The position numbers were made by a program, and so were the translations under genes. Below the pieces are notes generated by a model. The model was given only the letters and a program-made list of their open reading frames with translations. It did no database searches and was not told where the DNA came from. This document shows, in pieces, positions 52,888 through 61,223 of a stretch of DNA of 64,000 bases. The stretch spans positions 1 to 64,000 of the forward strand of contig JBKCOJ010000010.1 of assembly GCA_046309815.1 (NCBI GenBank), read 5' to 3'. The DNA is from CAITNM01 sp021298215. Lineage in GTDB: Bacteria > Pseudomonadota > Alphaproteobacteria > Paracaedibacterales > CAITNM01. Every line of letters begins with the position of its first letter. Position 1 is the stretch's first letter.

Positions 52888-53484
52888 TCAAGCAACCTTA
52901 TATCGGTGGGTTAGAGCTGTTGATAAAGTGCCATCATCTAAATAATCAAGCTCGCCACCTACAGGAACTCCGTGAGCAAGGCTTGAAATATTTACGACAT
53001 ACGGCGCGATGCGTTCTCGCACATAATGCATCGTTGTTTGTCCATCAAGGGTTGCGCTTAAGGCAAAAATTACCTCTTGGAAAGGAGTATTTTGCACTTT
53101 CTCAATTAAGGGTTGTAAATGCAGTTGATCTGGCCCAATACCCTGTATTGCGGATAAATTTCCGCCAAGCACAAAATATTGGCCTCGATACGTATTAGAA
53201 CGTTCCATTGCCCATAAGTCACTTACAGATTCTACAATGCAAAGGGTGTGAGGATCACGCTTTGGATCATTGCATAAGCTGCATATCGTATGGCTATCAA
53301 GGTTGAAGCAGCTTTTGCAAATTTGAATGGTATCATACGCGCTGGAAATAGCTTCAATAAGAGGCGCCATGTGAGATTCCTTTTTTTGCAGAAGGTGCAA
53401 AGCGGCTCTGCGTCCAGATCTTGGGCCAAGACCAGGAAGACGGCTTAAAAGCTGTATCAGCCGTTGAATTTCAGCGCTGTTCAT
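52888..53484 (-). CDS. recR: Recombination mediator RecR
   Basis: The 198-residue protein acts with RecF/RecO to load RecA at gaps. It has the helix-hairpin-helix LSRLPGLGPRSGRRAALHLL, a four-Cys zinc finger (CKSCFNLDSHTICSLC), the Toprim start CIVESVSDLWAME, and a C-terminal ISSLAHGVPVGGELDYLD. No dnaX or ybaB is adjacent. It is divergent from hemC. Confidence 0.96.
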   Translation of the reverse strand: MNSAEIQRLIQLLSRLPGLGPRSGRRAALHLLQKKESHMAPLIEAISSAYDTIQICKSCFNLDSHTICSLCNDPKRDPHTLCIVESVSDLWAMERSNTYRGQYFVLGGNLSAIQGIGPDQLHLQPLIEKVQNTPFQEVIFALSATLDGQTTMHYVRERIAPYVVNISSLAHGVPVGGELDYLDDGTLSTALTHRYKVA

Positions 53485-53528
53485 TGTAGAGTTTTTTGGT
53501 GCATATATTTCTTAAGTAGCATGGATTT

Positions 53529-54440
53529 GTGATAACGCCTAGCCCTATTCGTATTGGAACCAGAAAGTCTGCCTTGGCAATTGCTCAGGCTAGCCAAGTG
53601 GCAGAGGCGATGGGTGTTAAGGATTCTCATGGGTTGATTACCATGGTGAGTTCTGGTTATAAAATAGCTGGGCCATTGCATGAACAAGGGGGGAAATCTC
53701 TTTTTACCAAAGAATTAGACGCGGATTTATTGAGAGGTGAAGTTGATCTGGTTGTGCACTCGATGAAAGATGTCGAAACGCCTCTACAAGAAGGCTTGGA
53801 AATTGCTGCTATTCCACCTCGGTTAGATCCTCGAGATGTGCTGATTCTTAAATCCAATATTGATCTGAAAAATACAAGAGCACCTATTACAATTGGTACA
53901 TGTTCATTACGCCGAGAACATCAACTGAAGTTTTATCATCCAAATATTTCGGTGACGCCTTGCAGAGGAAATATCCAAACGCGATTGCAGAAATATGCCA
54001 ATGGTGATTTTGATGGGATTATCTTGGCATTAGCTGGCCTTACGCGCATGGGGATTTTTAATGAAAATCGTATTGATGGAATTGATGCGCACTTGGAATT
54101 ACTTGATGTTCATTCTTTTGTGCCAGCGTCAGGGCAAGGAGCTTTAGCGATAGTACGGCGTGTGGATGATAAGCGTTTTGATAATTTACTTCAAAAAATA
54201 CATCACCCTGATAGTTTTTTGGCCATACAAATAGAAAGAAGTGTTACCGAAGCGTTGAATCTTTCCTGTCATGACCCGGTGGGGATATATGCACAGATTG
54301 AAGGAGCAACGTTTTCTATTCATGCGCAATTGTTTAAGGAACAACGTCTTATAGAGAAAAAAGTGCAGGGCTTGCTTAAAAATCAGGAGAAAACTATAAA
54401 AAATTTAATTGCCGAGATCCTATTTGAAGCTGAAGTTTAA
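53529..54440 (+). CDS. hemC: Hydroxymethylbilane synthase (porphobilinogen deaminase)
   Basis: HemC polymerises four porphobilinogens on a dipyrromethane cofactor. The 303-residue enzyme shows RIGTRKSALAIAQASQV, the Asp-containing DLVVHSMKDVETP, IGTCSLRREHQLKFY, CRGNIQTRLQKYANGDFDGI, and the cofactor-binding Cys in NLSCHDPVGIYA. A GTG start is used. Product flows to HemD, encoded at 4815. Confidence 0.96.
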   Translation: MITPSPIRIGTRKSALAIAQASQVAEAMGVKDSHGLITMVSSGYKIAGPLHEQGGKSLFTKELDADLLRGEVDLVVHSMKDVETPLQEGLEIAAIPPRLDPRDVLILKSNIDLKNTRAPITIGTCSLRREHQLKFYHPNISVTPCRGNIQTRLQKYANGDFDGIILALAGLTRMGIFNENRIDGIDAHLELLDVHSFVPASGQGALAIVRRVDDKRFDNLLQKIHHPDSFLAIQIERSVTEALNLSCHDPVGIYAQIEGATFSIHAQLFKEQRLIEKKVQGLLKNQEKTIKNLIAEILFEAEV

Positions 54441-54479
54441 TATTATCTTAATAATAAGGACATCATATGAGACGTTCTG

Positions 54480-54617
54480 CTAAGTGTGTTTTTCGGCTGC
54501 TTTTTCCAATTTTTCACCTCCTCTTTTCACATCTTTTCCTAAGCCTTCCATAGTATTACAACCCATTGTAAATAGGCTTATAGCAATCCCGAGAAAGAAA
54601 ATTATTATTTGATACAT
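54480..54617 (-). CDS. Entericidin-like small lipoprotein
   Basis: The 45-residue frame sits behind a strong AAGGGGG ribosome binding site. It has a hydrophobic signal (IIIFFLGIAISLFTMGC) with the lipidation Cys at residue 20. The entericidin-type tail reads NTMEGLGKDVKRGGEKLEKA. Entericidins are stress-induced outer-membrane-associated lipoproteins, originally an antidote/toxin pair. It lies beside the DUF1328 gene in the same direction, about 50 bases downstream. Confidence 0.8.
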   Translation of the reverse strand: MYQIIIFFLGIAISLFTMGCNTMEGLGKDVKRGGEKLEKAAEKHT

Positions 54618-54666
54618 AATGCCCCCTTAATGGATATGTGGTACTTTTAAAAACTCTTATGTAATC

Positions 54667-54882
54667 TCATTTTTTAGAAAAGAAATAACGTACTAAATCA
54701 ACAAGACCTGAGATCATTAATGACTTAGGAAAAAAATGGTAAATTAAACTAATGATCAAGGAGATAACAAAGACGACGGATAAAATCTTAGCAAGTAGAG
54801 AAAAAGCTCCTGCAAGACCACCAAATCCTAAAAATGCAGAAATTAGGGCTAAAATAAAGAACAATATGGCATAATGCAACAT
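54667..54882 (-). CDS. DUF1328 (UPF0391/YtjA) family membrane protein
   Basis: The 71-residue product has the family pattern MLHYAILFFILALISAFLGF followed by GGLAGAFSLLAKILSVVFVI. It is two short membrane helices with a slightly longer C-terminus (LVDLVRYFFSKK) than usual. GGAGG precedes the ATG. YtjA-like proteins are typically in general-stress regulons. Its function is unknown. Confidence 0.85.
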   Translation of the reverse strand: MLHYAILFFILALISAFLGFGGLAGAFSLLAKILSVVFVISLIISLIYHFFPKSLMISGLVDLVRYFFSKK

Positions 54883-55118
54883 AAGGATCCTCCTTTTCCT
54901 TTTGACCAGCTTAATTTAGTCCTCATTGTTTCTTGATTCAAGGCTTTTTACTTTTAATTTTTAGTATTTTTATCCATTCTAAATTCACTTGATGGAGGCA
55001 CTCTACATAAACATAGGAGATCCAATAAATCTTAATATTGCGCTAAAATTGAGCGCCAATTAAAAAACGCAGAAGAAGGTTATGGAAGCCACCCAGAAGC
55101 AATTACGAGAGTACCTTC

Positions 55119-56090
55119 TTATCGCTGATCTAGCTTAAATTCAATGCGACGGTTACGATCAAGATTCGCTACATCCGTATTTAAAGGCTGAAATTCACCA
55201 AAACCGGCAGCAACCAAATGTTTCCCATCAATGCCTTTTTTAATCATGTATTGCACAACAGCAATGGCACGAGCTGAAGATAGTTCCCAATTTGAAGGAA
55301 ATTGCGTGCTTTTGATTGGGCGTTTATCGGTGTGTCCATCAACACGAAGAATCCAATTAATATCAGCAGGAATTTTGTTGCCGATTTCTTTAAGAGCCTT
55401 TATAAGTTCATCCAGCTGCTTTTTCCCTTCTTCGCCAAGTTCAGCTGAGGCCACATCAAAAAGTACTTCTGATTGAAACACAAATCGATCATCAACAACG
55501 CGTACATCGCTTCTATCTCCCAGTATTTTCTTCAATTGCGCAAAAAATTCTGACCGGAATTGTCCAACTTTGATGGAGTTTTGATGTTTTGCTTGCTCTG
55601 TTTCTAAAGATTGTAAGGCTAGTTGAAGCTTTTTTAGTTCATCTTCTTTTTTTGACGAATCTACTTGTGCTTGATTTAGTAGATCTTGCAATTGCTTTAA
55701 GCGTTCTTCTAGTTTTTCCAGATCAGTTTTTATGCGTTCATTGGTGGTACGTTGTTCAGCATGTTGGCTTTTTTCAAGGCTTAGAGCTTGGGTAAGTGTT
55801 TCTAGTTGCGTGTTAAGATTCTTGATGAGCTCTTCCAGGCTTGTGATTTTTTCTAAGCTTATCAAATGCTCTTTTTTTGCGTCTTCTAAGTCTTTTTCTA
55901 AAGCACGTAGTTGGATATATAAGCTTGAAACTTCGGAATCTTTGGTATTAATTGTTTCAACTAAAAAAACTTGAGAGATGAAAAATGCCATCAATACAAA
56001 AATAATGGCCATAAGAACGGTAGATAACGCATCTACAAATACAGGCCACACGTTTAGGCTGGCTGGTCTATGCGGCCTGATAAAAAACAT
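55119..56090 (-). CDS. OmpA/MotB-type peptidoglycan-binding protein with one membrane helix and coiled coil
   Basis: A 323-residue protein in three parts. The N-terminal membrane helix is MotB-like, with an Asp just before it (FVDALSTVLMAIIFVLMAFF). Then comes a periplasmic coiled coil (about residues 45-165), and a C-terminal OmpA domain with RVDGHTDKRPI, NWELSSARAIAVVQYM and LDRNRRIEFKL. Such proteins usually pair with a MotA/ExbB-type stator protein to use the proton gradient. None is adjacent here. It might serve flagellar rotation or an unlinked Tol-like system. Confidence 0.85.
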   Translation of the reverse strand: MFFIRPHRPASLNVWPVFVDALSTVLMAIIFVLMAFFISQVFLVETINTKDSEVSSLYIQLRALEKDLEDAKKEHLISLEKITSLEELIKNLNTQLETLTQALSLEKSQHAEQRTTNERIKTDLEKLEERLKQLQDLLNQAQVDSSKKEDELKKLQLALQSLETEQAKHQNSIKVGQFRSEFFAQLKKILGDRSDVRVVDDRFVFQSEVLFDVASAELGEEGKKQLDELIKALKEIGNKIPADINWILRVDGHTDKRPIKSTQFPSNWELSSARAIAVVQYMIKKGIDGKHLVAAGFGEFQPLNTDVANLDRNRRIEFKLDQR

Positions 56091-56126
56091 CGATAATCTC
56101 TTTAAATAAAGAAGAATATGTAATTT

Positions 56127-56687
56127 TTACGTATTTTTTAAAAAATGCCAAAAGGTTTTTCCATATTGTAGTCCAGAAGCGATTGTGAAGAGGCTTGTTA
56201 ATATAATCAGTAAACTTTCGCTAAAGAGCAAATGCGAGCTAACAATTGGCACTTGTAAACGATAAGTTACAACAAGGATACAAAGTATTTGTAAAAATGT
56301 ATTGATTTTGCTGGCTTTGGTTGGGGATATGTCTGGCTTACGTACGGAACGTATCATTGCAACTCCCCCTAAAATAATTAATACATCCCTTGCTAGGCAC
56401 AGAATGATAAAGGCGAGAGGCATGGCCTTTAAATAACCAAGGGTTGCAAAAAGTGCAATCATGAATGTTTTATCAGCTATTGGATCGAATACTTTACCAA
56501 ATAGTGATTCTTGATGAAATTTACGAGCAAAAAATCCATCTAACCAATCAGTAGCTCCTAAAAATAGAGTACTCCAAAAAGCTAATGAGTATTGATGAGA
56601 GGTGAGTAAATAAACAAGAGCCGGCACGCCAAAGAAGCGAATGCCGGTTAACGCGTTGGGAATGTTAACCAACAATTTCCATTTCAC
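56127..56687 (-). CDS. pgsA: CDP-alcohol phosphatidyltransferase (PgsA-like)
   Basis: The integral membrane enzyme has the CDP-alcohol motif DWLDGFFARKFHQESLFGK followed by VFDPIADK, which has the D(x)2DG(x)2AR(x)8G(x)3D(x)3D pattern. It probably makes phosphatidylglycerophosphate. The start is uncertain: ATG 56717 would overlap ndk by 53 bases, so I use GTG 56687 (186 residues). TTG codons at 56675 and 56672 are also possible before the conserved NIPNALTGIRFFGVP. Confidence 0.88.
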   Translation of the reverse strand: MKWKLLVNIPNALTGIRFFGVPALVYLLTSHQYSLAFWSTLFLGATDWLDGFFARKFHQESLFGKVFDPIADKTFMIALFATLGYLKAMPLAFIILCLARDVLIILGGVAMIRSVRKPDISPTKASKINTFLQILCILVVTYRLQVPIVSSHLLFSESLLIILTSLFTIASGLQYGKTFWHFLKNT

Positions 56688-57087
56688 TGAAGAAGTAAGC
56701 AATTTCGATTGCTGCATTTTCTAAAGAGTCTGAACCATGCACGGAATTTGCTTCAATAGATTCTGCAAATTCTTGGCGAATCGTTCCTTCGCGTGCATTA
56801 GCTGGATTTGTTGCTCCCATAATATCACGGTATTTTGCAACAGCATCGCTGCCTTCTAAGACCTGCACAACAACGGGACCGCTAATCATAAACTGGCAAA
56901 GTTCGCCAAAGAAAGAACGTTCAGCGTGCACTGCATAAAATGCTTCCGCTTGAGATAGGCTTAAATGTAGGCGTTTTTGCGCAATAATGCGAAGACCTGC
57001 ATCTTCAATTTTTGCATTAATTTTACCGGTGATATTTCGGCGTGTTGCATCAGGTTTCAAAATAGAAAGGGTTCTTTGAGTGCTCAT
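56665..57087 (-). CDS. ndk: Nucleoside diphosphate kinase
   Basis: The 140-residue kinase equilibrates NTP pools. It has QRTLSILKPDATRRNITGKI, the catalytic His in ANSVHGSDSLENAAIEIAYFF, and the nucleotide-binding GATNPANAREGTIRQEF region. It fits the family length exactly. The pgsA-like gene begins within its 3' end. Confidence 0.97.
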   Translation of the reverse strand: MSTQRTLSILKPDATRRNITGKINAKIEDAGLRIIAQKRLHLSLSQAEAFYAVHAERSFFGELCQFMISGPVVVQVLEGSDAVAKYRDIMGATNPANAREGTIRQEFAESIEANSVHGSDSLENAAIEIAYFFSEMEIVG

Positions 57088-57180
57088 AACTTTAATACTA
57101 CTATATTTAGATTCTTTAAGGTGACTATTCTATGGCATCCCGCTATGATTTTCAAGGCTGAATGAATTTTGATATGAATA

Positions 57181-57678
57181 ATGAGAATTTTGGGTCTTGA
57201 TCCAGGCTTGCAAAACACGGGTTGGGGAATTGTGCAAAAAAAAGGCAACTCTCTTAGTTATGTGGCTCATGGCGTTGTAAAAACTAACGCCAAGCAATCA
57301 CTGGCAGAAAGATTAAATTTTTTATACCAAGGATTAATAGCTGTGCTAGAACAATTTCAGCCACAAGAAGCAGCGGTTGAAGAAACATTTGTTAATCAAA
57401 ACCCTGCGTCGGCTCTGAAATTAGGAATGGCAAGGGGAGTTGTCTTGTTTTCCCCTGCTTCCTTTGGCCTACAAGTTTTTGAATATTCGGCCAATAAAGT
57501 AAAAAAATCCGTTGTTGGAGCAGGTCACGCGCAAAAGCATCAAGTAGCACAAATGGTTTCATGGCTATTACCAATGATGCCAAAAGACGTTACGGATGAC
57601 GCAGCGGATGCGTTGGCTGTGGCTATTTGCCATGCTCACCACCGGGAATTAAATCAAAAACTTGCTACTCTAAAATGA
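57181..57678 (+). CDS. ruvC: Holliday junction resolvase RuvC
   Basis: The 165-residue endonuclease has the first catalytic Asp in ILGLDPGLQNTGWG, Glu in AAVEETFVNQNPASALKLG, and the C-terminal acidic pair in DVTDDAADALAVAICHAH. It cuts Holliday junctions after RuvAB branch migration. ruvAB do not follow here, which is unusual but common in reduced or rearranged genomes. Confidence 0.96.
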   Translation: MRILGLDPGLQNTGWGIVQKKGNSLSYVAHGVVKTNAKQSLAERLNFLYQGLIAVLEQFQPQEAAVEETFVNQNPASALKLGMARGVVLFSPASFGLQVFEYSANKVKKSVVGAGHAQKHQVAQMVSWLLPMMPKDVTDDAADALAVAICHAHHRELNQKLATLK

Positions 57679-57755
57679 AAATGTTTCAGGCTTGGCAGCA
57701 GGGCGATTCTCGCCTACTGTAAATGATCTTGAAAAAATTATACCAAGGAGTGTGT

Positions 57756-58850
57756 ATGCCTGTGGCGGTAAAAGAAACGAATCATAGTGAAGATGCTTTT
57801 TATAATCCAATGCAAACAGATGGTTTTGAGTTTGTTGAATTTGCAAGCCCTAGAGATGATAATAGTTTAGAAAAAACCTTTGAGTCTCTTGGATTTTCTT
57901 GCGTTGCAAAGCATCGTTCTAAAGAAGTATTTTTATATCGTCAAGGAAATATCAATTTTATTCTGAACAAACAGCCAGATTCTTTTTCAGAGAATTTTGC
58001 AAAAGCGCATGGCCCATCTGCTTGTGCAATGGCTATTCGCGTGAAAGATTCAGAACTTGCTTTTAATAGGGCAATTTCCTTAGGTGCACATCCATACAAA
58101 TCAGTAGTGGCTAAAGAAGAATTAGCTATTCCTGCTATTTATGGAGTAGGTGATAGTTTAATTTTCTTCGTGGATAGATATGATTCCAAAACAATTTATG
58201 ATTATGATTTTGAATTTTTCCCTGGCGTGGATAAAAATCCAAAAGGATTTGGTTTAGAAATCATTGATCATTTAACAAATAATGTACATCAAGGTCAGAT
58301 GGATAAATGGGCGAAATTCTATGAGAAAATTTTTAATTTTCGTGAGATACGCTATTTTCACATTACAGGTCAAAAGACAGGATTATTAAGCCGTGCCATG
58401 ACAAGCCCATGTGGCAAAATTCGTATTCCCATTAATGAGCCCACCGAAGATTCCTCACAAATTGCTGAGTATTTGCGCGAATACAAAGGTGAGGGCATTC
58501 AGCACATTGCTTTAACCACAAAGGATATCACGAAAAGCGTTGATTCAATTCAAGCAGCTGGCATTAATTTCCTAGATATTAGTAATACGTATTACGAAGT
58601 TGTACGTGAGCGCTTTCCAACGTTAGAGCTCGATTATGAAGCATTATCGAAATACAAAATTTTGATTGATGGTGAAGTTGATGGTAATCGCAGGGAAATA
58701 CTTTTCCAAATTTTCACTGAAACAGTAATTGGACCAATCTTTTTTGAAATCATTCAACGAGAAGGTCACGAAGGGTTTGGGGAAGGAAACTTTTCTGCTT
58801 TGTTTGAGACAATGGAACGCGATCAAGAAAAACGCGGCGTGCTTAAATAA
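57756..58850 (+). CDS. hppD: 4-hydroxyphenylpyruvate dioxygenase
   Basis: From ATG 57756 (AAGGAG upstream) the enzyme has 364 residues. It converts 4-hydroxyphenylpyruvate to homogentisate in tyrosine breakdown. The C-terminal barrel has the iron ligands His in LEIIDHLTNNV and GIQHIALTT, and Glu in GPIFFEIIQR, followed by the gating helix (GHEGFGEGNFSALFE). No hmgA, fahA or maiA gene is in the window. An aromatic-type amino-acid permease lies 4.5 kb downstream. Confidence 0.93.
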   Translation: MPVAVKETNHSEDAFYNPMQTDGFEFVEFASPRDDNSLEKTFESLGFSCVAKHRSKEVFLYRQGNINFILNKQPDSFSENFAKAHGPSACAMAIRVKDSELAFNRAISLGAHPYKSVVAKEELAIPAIYGVGDSLIFFVDRYDSKTIYDYDFEFFPGVDKNPKGFGLEIIDHLTNNVHQGQMDKWAKFYEKIFNFREIRYFHITGQKTGLLSRAMTSPCGKIRIPINEPTEDSSQIAEYLREYKGEGIQHIALTTKDITKSVDSIQAAGINFLDISNTYYEVVRERFPTLELDYEALSKYKILIDGEVDGNRREILFQIFTETVIGPIFFEIIQREGHEGFGEGNFSALFETMERDQEKRGVLK

Positions 58851-58861
58851 GGTAATGTAAA

Positions 58862-58885
58862 GCTGCCTGGCAAAAGCCAGGTAGC
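58862..58885. terminator. Hairpin between convergent genes
   Basis: GCTGCCTGGC and GCCAGGTAGC pair over 10 bp, with one G-T mismatch, around an AAAA loop. It sits between hppD and the convergent TatA-like gene. There is no strong T-run on either strand, so termination is probable but not certain. Confidence 0.55.
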
Positions 58886-58888
58886 ATA

Positions 58889-59134
58889 CTAATCTTTTAC
58901 TGGCTGTGATTTTGACTTTGGTGGCGACACGTGAAAGGGATGCTTTTTTGGAGATGATTCATGAGATGAATCTTCCAGATGCTTCTCAATTTCAAGCAAA
59001 TCAATATTTTTTAGAAATTGCTGAACTTGGCGAATAGCTTTTGCAAGAAATCTAGCAACCACTGGAATGTCTTCCGGCTTTAACAGAATCACTGCAAGCA
59101 CTGCTAAAAGAATCCACTCAGAATTAGGCAGCAT
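58889..59134 (-). CDS. TatA/TatB-like (MttA/Hcf106) protein
   Basis: The 81-residue protein has a short N-terminal membrane helix (WILLAVLAVILLKPEDIPVV) followed by an amphipathic helix (RFLAKAIRQVQQFLKNIDLL) and a charged Ser/Pro/Lys tail. This is the TatA/TatB plan for the twin-arginine translocase. The usual Phe-Gly hinge is replaced by Lys-Pro-Glu-Asp. It overlaps the 3' end of the dipeptidase gene. No tatC follows in the window. Confidence 0.65.
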   Translation of the reverse strand: MLPNSEWILLAVLAVILLKPEDIPVVARFLAKAIRQVQQFLKNIDLLEIEKHLEDSSHESSPKKHPFHVSPPKSKSQPVKD

Positions 59135-59684
59135 TACTCAATCCCATGATTCCATAATCTTCTTCAATGAGTGGATAATCGCGTGGCGAAAATAACTGAT
59201 AATGCCACCATTCGTTATTATACAAATCCCACCCTGCACTCATCATGATGCCGAGTAACATATAGCGATTGTGTGCGATTTCTTTGGGTAAAATAGCGCT
59301 GTGGTGTGATTGATCAGTAAAATCATCAAAAGGTGTGCCCATATCAAGTTCTTTGCCTGTTGTCTTATCAACCAAGTTCAAATCAATGGCTACACCACGA
59401 GTATGATTTGATCCTTTTTGTGGATCAGCTACATACATGGAGTTAGGGAAAAAATCCCATAACGCTTGGGCTGCTTGTTTGGGCCTAAAGGTATCAAAAA
59501 TTTTAATCGTATATCCTTGACGATCGGCTAAAAGGACCGCTTTTTCAAACAAAGGCATGGCTTTTTCATGCAAAAAACAGCGAGCGTTTTTATAAATTAT
59601 TTTGCCCGTAAAATTTTTATCCGTTGCATAAAGAAGCTCTAGAAGGACAGGGTGTGTAGCTTGGGTGATTTCTACTAAGGACAT
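59124..59684 (-). CDS. D-alanyl-D-alanine dipeptidase (VanX/DdpX family)
   Basis: The 186-residue zinc peptidase has the VanX motifs KIFDTFRPKQAAQALW (Arg), the metal-binding SNHTRGVAIDLNLVD (His and Asp) and EWWHYQLF (catalytic Glu and third His ligand). Such enzymes cleave free D-Ala-D-Ala. In non-resistant bacteria they recycle peptidoglycan fragments or use D-Ala-D-Ala as nutrient. No signal peptide is present. No vanH or vanA relatives are nearby, so it is not a vancomycin cluster. Confidence 0.92.
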   Translation of the reverse strand: MSLVEITQATHPVLLELLYATDKNFTGKIIYKNARCFLHEKAMPLFEKAVLLADRQGYTIKIFDTFRPKQAAQALWDFFPNSMYVADPQKGSNHTRGVAIDLNLVDKTTGKELDMGTPFDDFTDQSHHSAILPKEIAHNRYMLLGIMMSAGWDLYNNEWWHYQLFSPRDYPLIEEDYGIMGLSNAA

Positions 59685-59750
59685 TGTTCATTGTTTCTTA
59701 ATAAACGCTAATTTAAAATAACAGAAAATGTGAGGGGAGTTTAGCGAAAA

Positions 59751-60386
59751 ATGTCTGATTTTTTATGGCAATCATTTATCACGTTACTCGTTATTATTGA
59801 TCCTTTTATGGTCGTGCCTGTTTTCATTGGTTTAACGCACAAAGACTCTCACGAACAGCGCGAAAAAACAGCAAAAAAGACGTGCATTATAGCGATCATT
59901 CTTCTGGTTTTTTTCGCCGTAGCAGGTGACTATTTACTAGACATGATGGGTATTTCTCAGCCAGCCTTTCGTATTGCTGGTGGATTTTTATTGTTACTTG
60001 CCGGTATTGAAATGGTGATGGCGAAATCAACCGGATCACGTACTCCTACCGATGATGAAGAAAAGGAAGCAACCGATCGTGATGATATTTCTGTTTTTCC
60101 GTTAGCTATTCCTCTTATTGCTGGGCCGGGTGCGATGACTTCCATTGTGGTGCTTATGCGTGAAGCTGAGCCACATGGGTTTACAGCAGAATTAGGCGTA
60201 ATGTTGATTGCCATTTTTGTGCTTCTTCTGACTTACATAGCTATGCGTATGGGTGAGCGATTGATGCGTTTATTGGGTGTCACAGGAATGAATGTTCTAA
60301 CGCGTGTTTTTGGAGTGATTGTGGCAGCCCTTGCAACACAGCATATTGTGCATGGTGTCACAGCGGTGGTTAAGGGAATGCGTTAG
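59751..60386 (+). CDS. MarC family inner membrane protein
   Basis: The 211-residue protein has six membrane segments with FLLLLAGIEMVMAKSTGSRT, FPLAIPLIAGPGAMTSIVVL and LLGVTGMNVLTRVFGVIVAAL. This is the MarC/YchE pattern. The family was once linked to antibiotic resistance but has no proven transport function. It is convergent with the znuB-like gene and overlaps it by four bases. Confidence 0.92.
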   Translation: MSDFLWQSFITLLVIIDPFMVVPVFIGLTHKDSHEQREKTAKKTCIIAIILLVFFAVAGDYLLDMMGISQPAFRIAGGFLLLLAGIEMVMAKSTGSRTPTDDEEKEATDRDDISVFPLAIPLIAGPGAMTSIVVLMREAEPHGFTAELGVMLIAIFVLLLTYIAMRMGERLMRLLGVTGMNVLTRVFGVIVAALATQHIVHGVTAVVKGMR

Positions 60387-61219
60387 TTTTTCCTCATTGT
60401 AAAAACGTACACGCCCAAACATTGAACACCAAGGCACAAAATAATCGAAGGGCCAGAGGGAAGGTCGGCGTGATAGGACACTAACAGTCCTATGTAACAT
60501 CCCAAAAAACCTAATAGTGTACTTATTCTAAACACTTGGCGATAATGTCGCCCTAGCATTCTGCCGGTAATCGCTGGAAGCATCATCAGCCCAAGCGCTA
60601 GAAGTGTGCCGATTGCTTGGTAGCTTGCCACAAGATTTGCCACAACAAGCGCTAGAAAACTTGCCATCAAAAAGTGATGATTATAGCCTGCAACTTGGAA
60701 GAGAAGTGGGTCAAAACAATACATCAACAGCAATTTACGAAAGCGTGCTAAAAATAAAATAGTGAGAAAGCAGACAAGTGCTATTAAAAAAAGCATGGTG
60801 GAATTAACGCCCAACACACTACCAAACAGCAAATGTAAAACATTTGTGTTAGTACCGTGATGGAATAAAATTAACACACCAAGTGCCAGAGACAAGCTGT
60901 AGATAACAGTAAAGCTGGCATCCTCAGGGATAACGGAACGATTACTTAATCTGTTGGAAATAAAAGCAACAACTAATCCTGCGGCAATTCCTCCTATAAA
61001 TAGGGGAATAGGGCTTATGCCGAAAAAGATAGCAGCGATGGCAATGCCTGGTAAAATGCCATGAGCAAGGCTATCACCAACGAGGCTTAACCCTCGCAGT
61101 AATAAAAATACGCCTAATGGAACGGCAGATAAAGACAGCAAAAAACAGCTTAATAGGGCTTTTTGCATAAAGGCATACTCGGTAAAAGGAGAGACGAAAA
61201 AATTCCATAAAGTATGCAT
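60383..61219 (-). CDS. znuB: Metal (zinc/manganese-type) ABC transporter permease
   Basis: The 278-residue permease of the ABC-3 family has about eight membrane helices. Landmarks are RGLSLVGDSLAHGILPGIAIA (conserved start) and AIGTLLALGLMMLPAITGRM near the C-terminus. It lies four bases after the ATPase gene. A zinc uptake role is most likely, but manganese or iron relatives have the same fold. No solute-binding protein (znuA) or Zur gene is adjacent. Confidence 0.85.
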   Translation of the reverse strand: MHTLWNFFVSPFTEYAFMQKALLSCFLLSLSAVPLGVFLLLRGLSLVGDSLAHGILPGIAIAAIFFGISPIPLFIGGIAAGLVVAFISNRLSNRSVIPEDASFTVIYSLSLALGVLILFHHGTNTNVLHLLFGSVLGVNSTMLFLIALVCFLTILFLARFRKLLLMYCFDPLLFQVAGYNHHFLMASFLALVVANLVASYQAIGTLLALGLMMLPAITGRMLGRHYRQVFRISTLLGFLGCYIGLLVSYHADLPSGPSIILCLGVQCLGVYVFTMRKN

Positions 61220-61223
61220 GAAT

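Noticed and set aside
59124..59684. Vancomycin resistance locus (VanX-like gene)
   Set aside because: No vanH, vanA, vanR or vanS genes are adjacent. An isolated D-Ala-D-Ala dipeptidase is a normal recycling enzyme.
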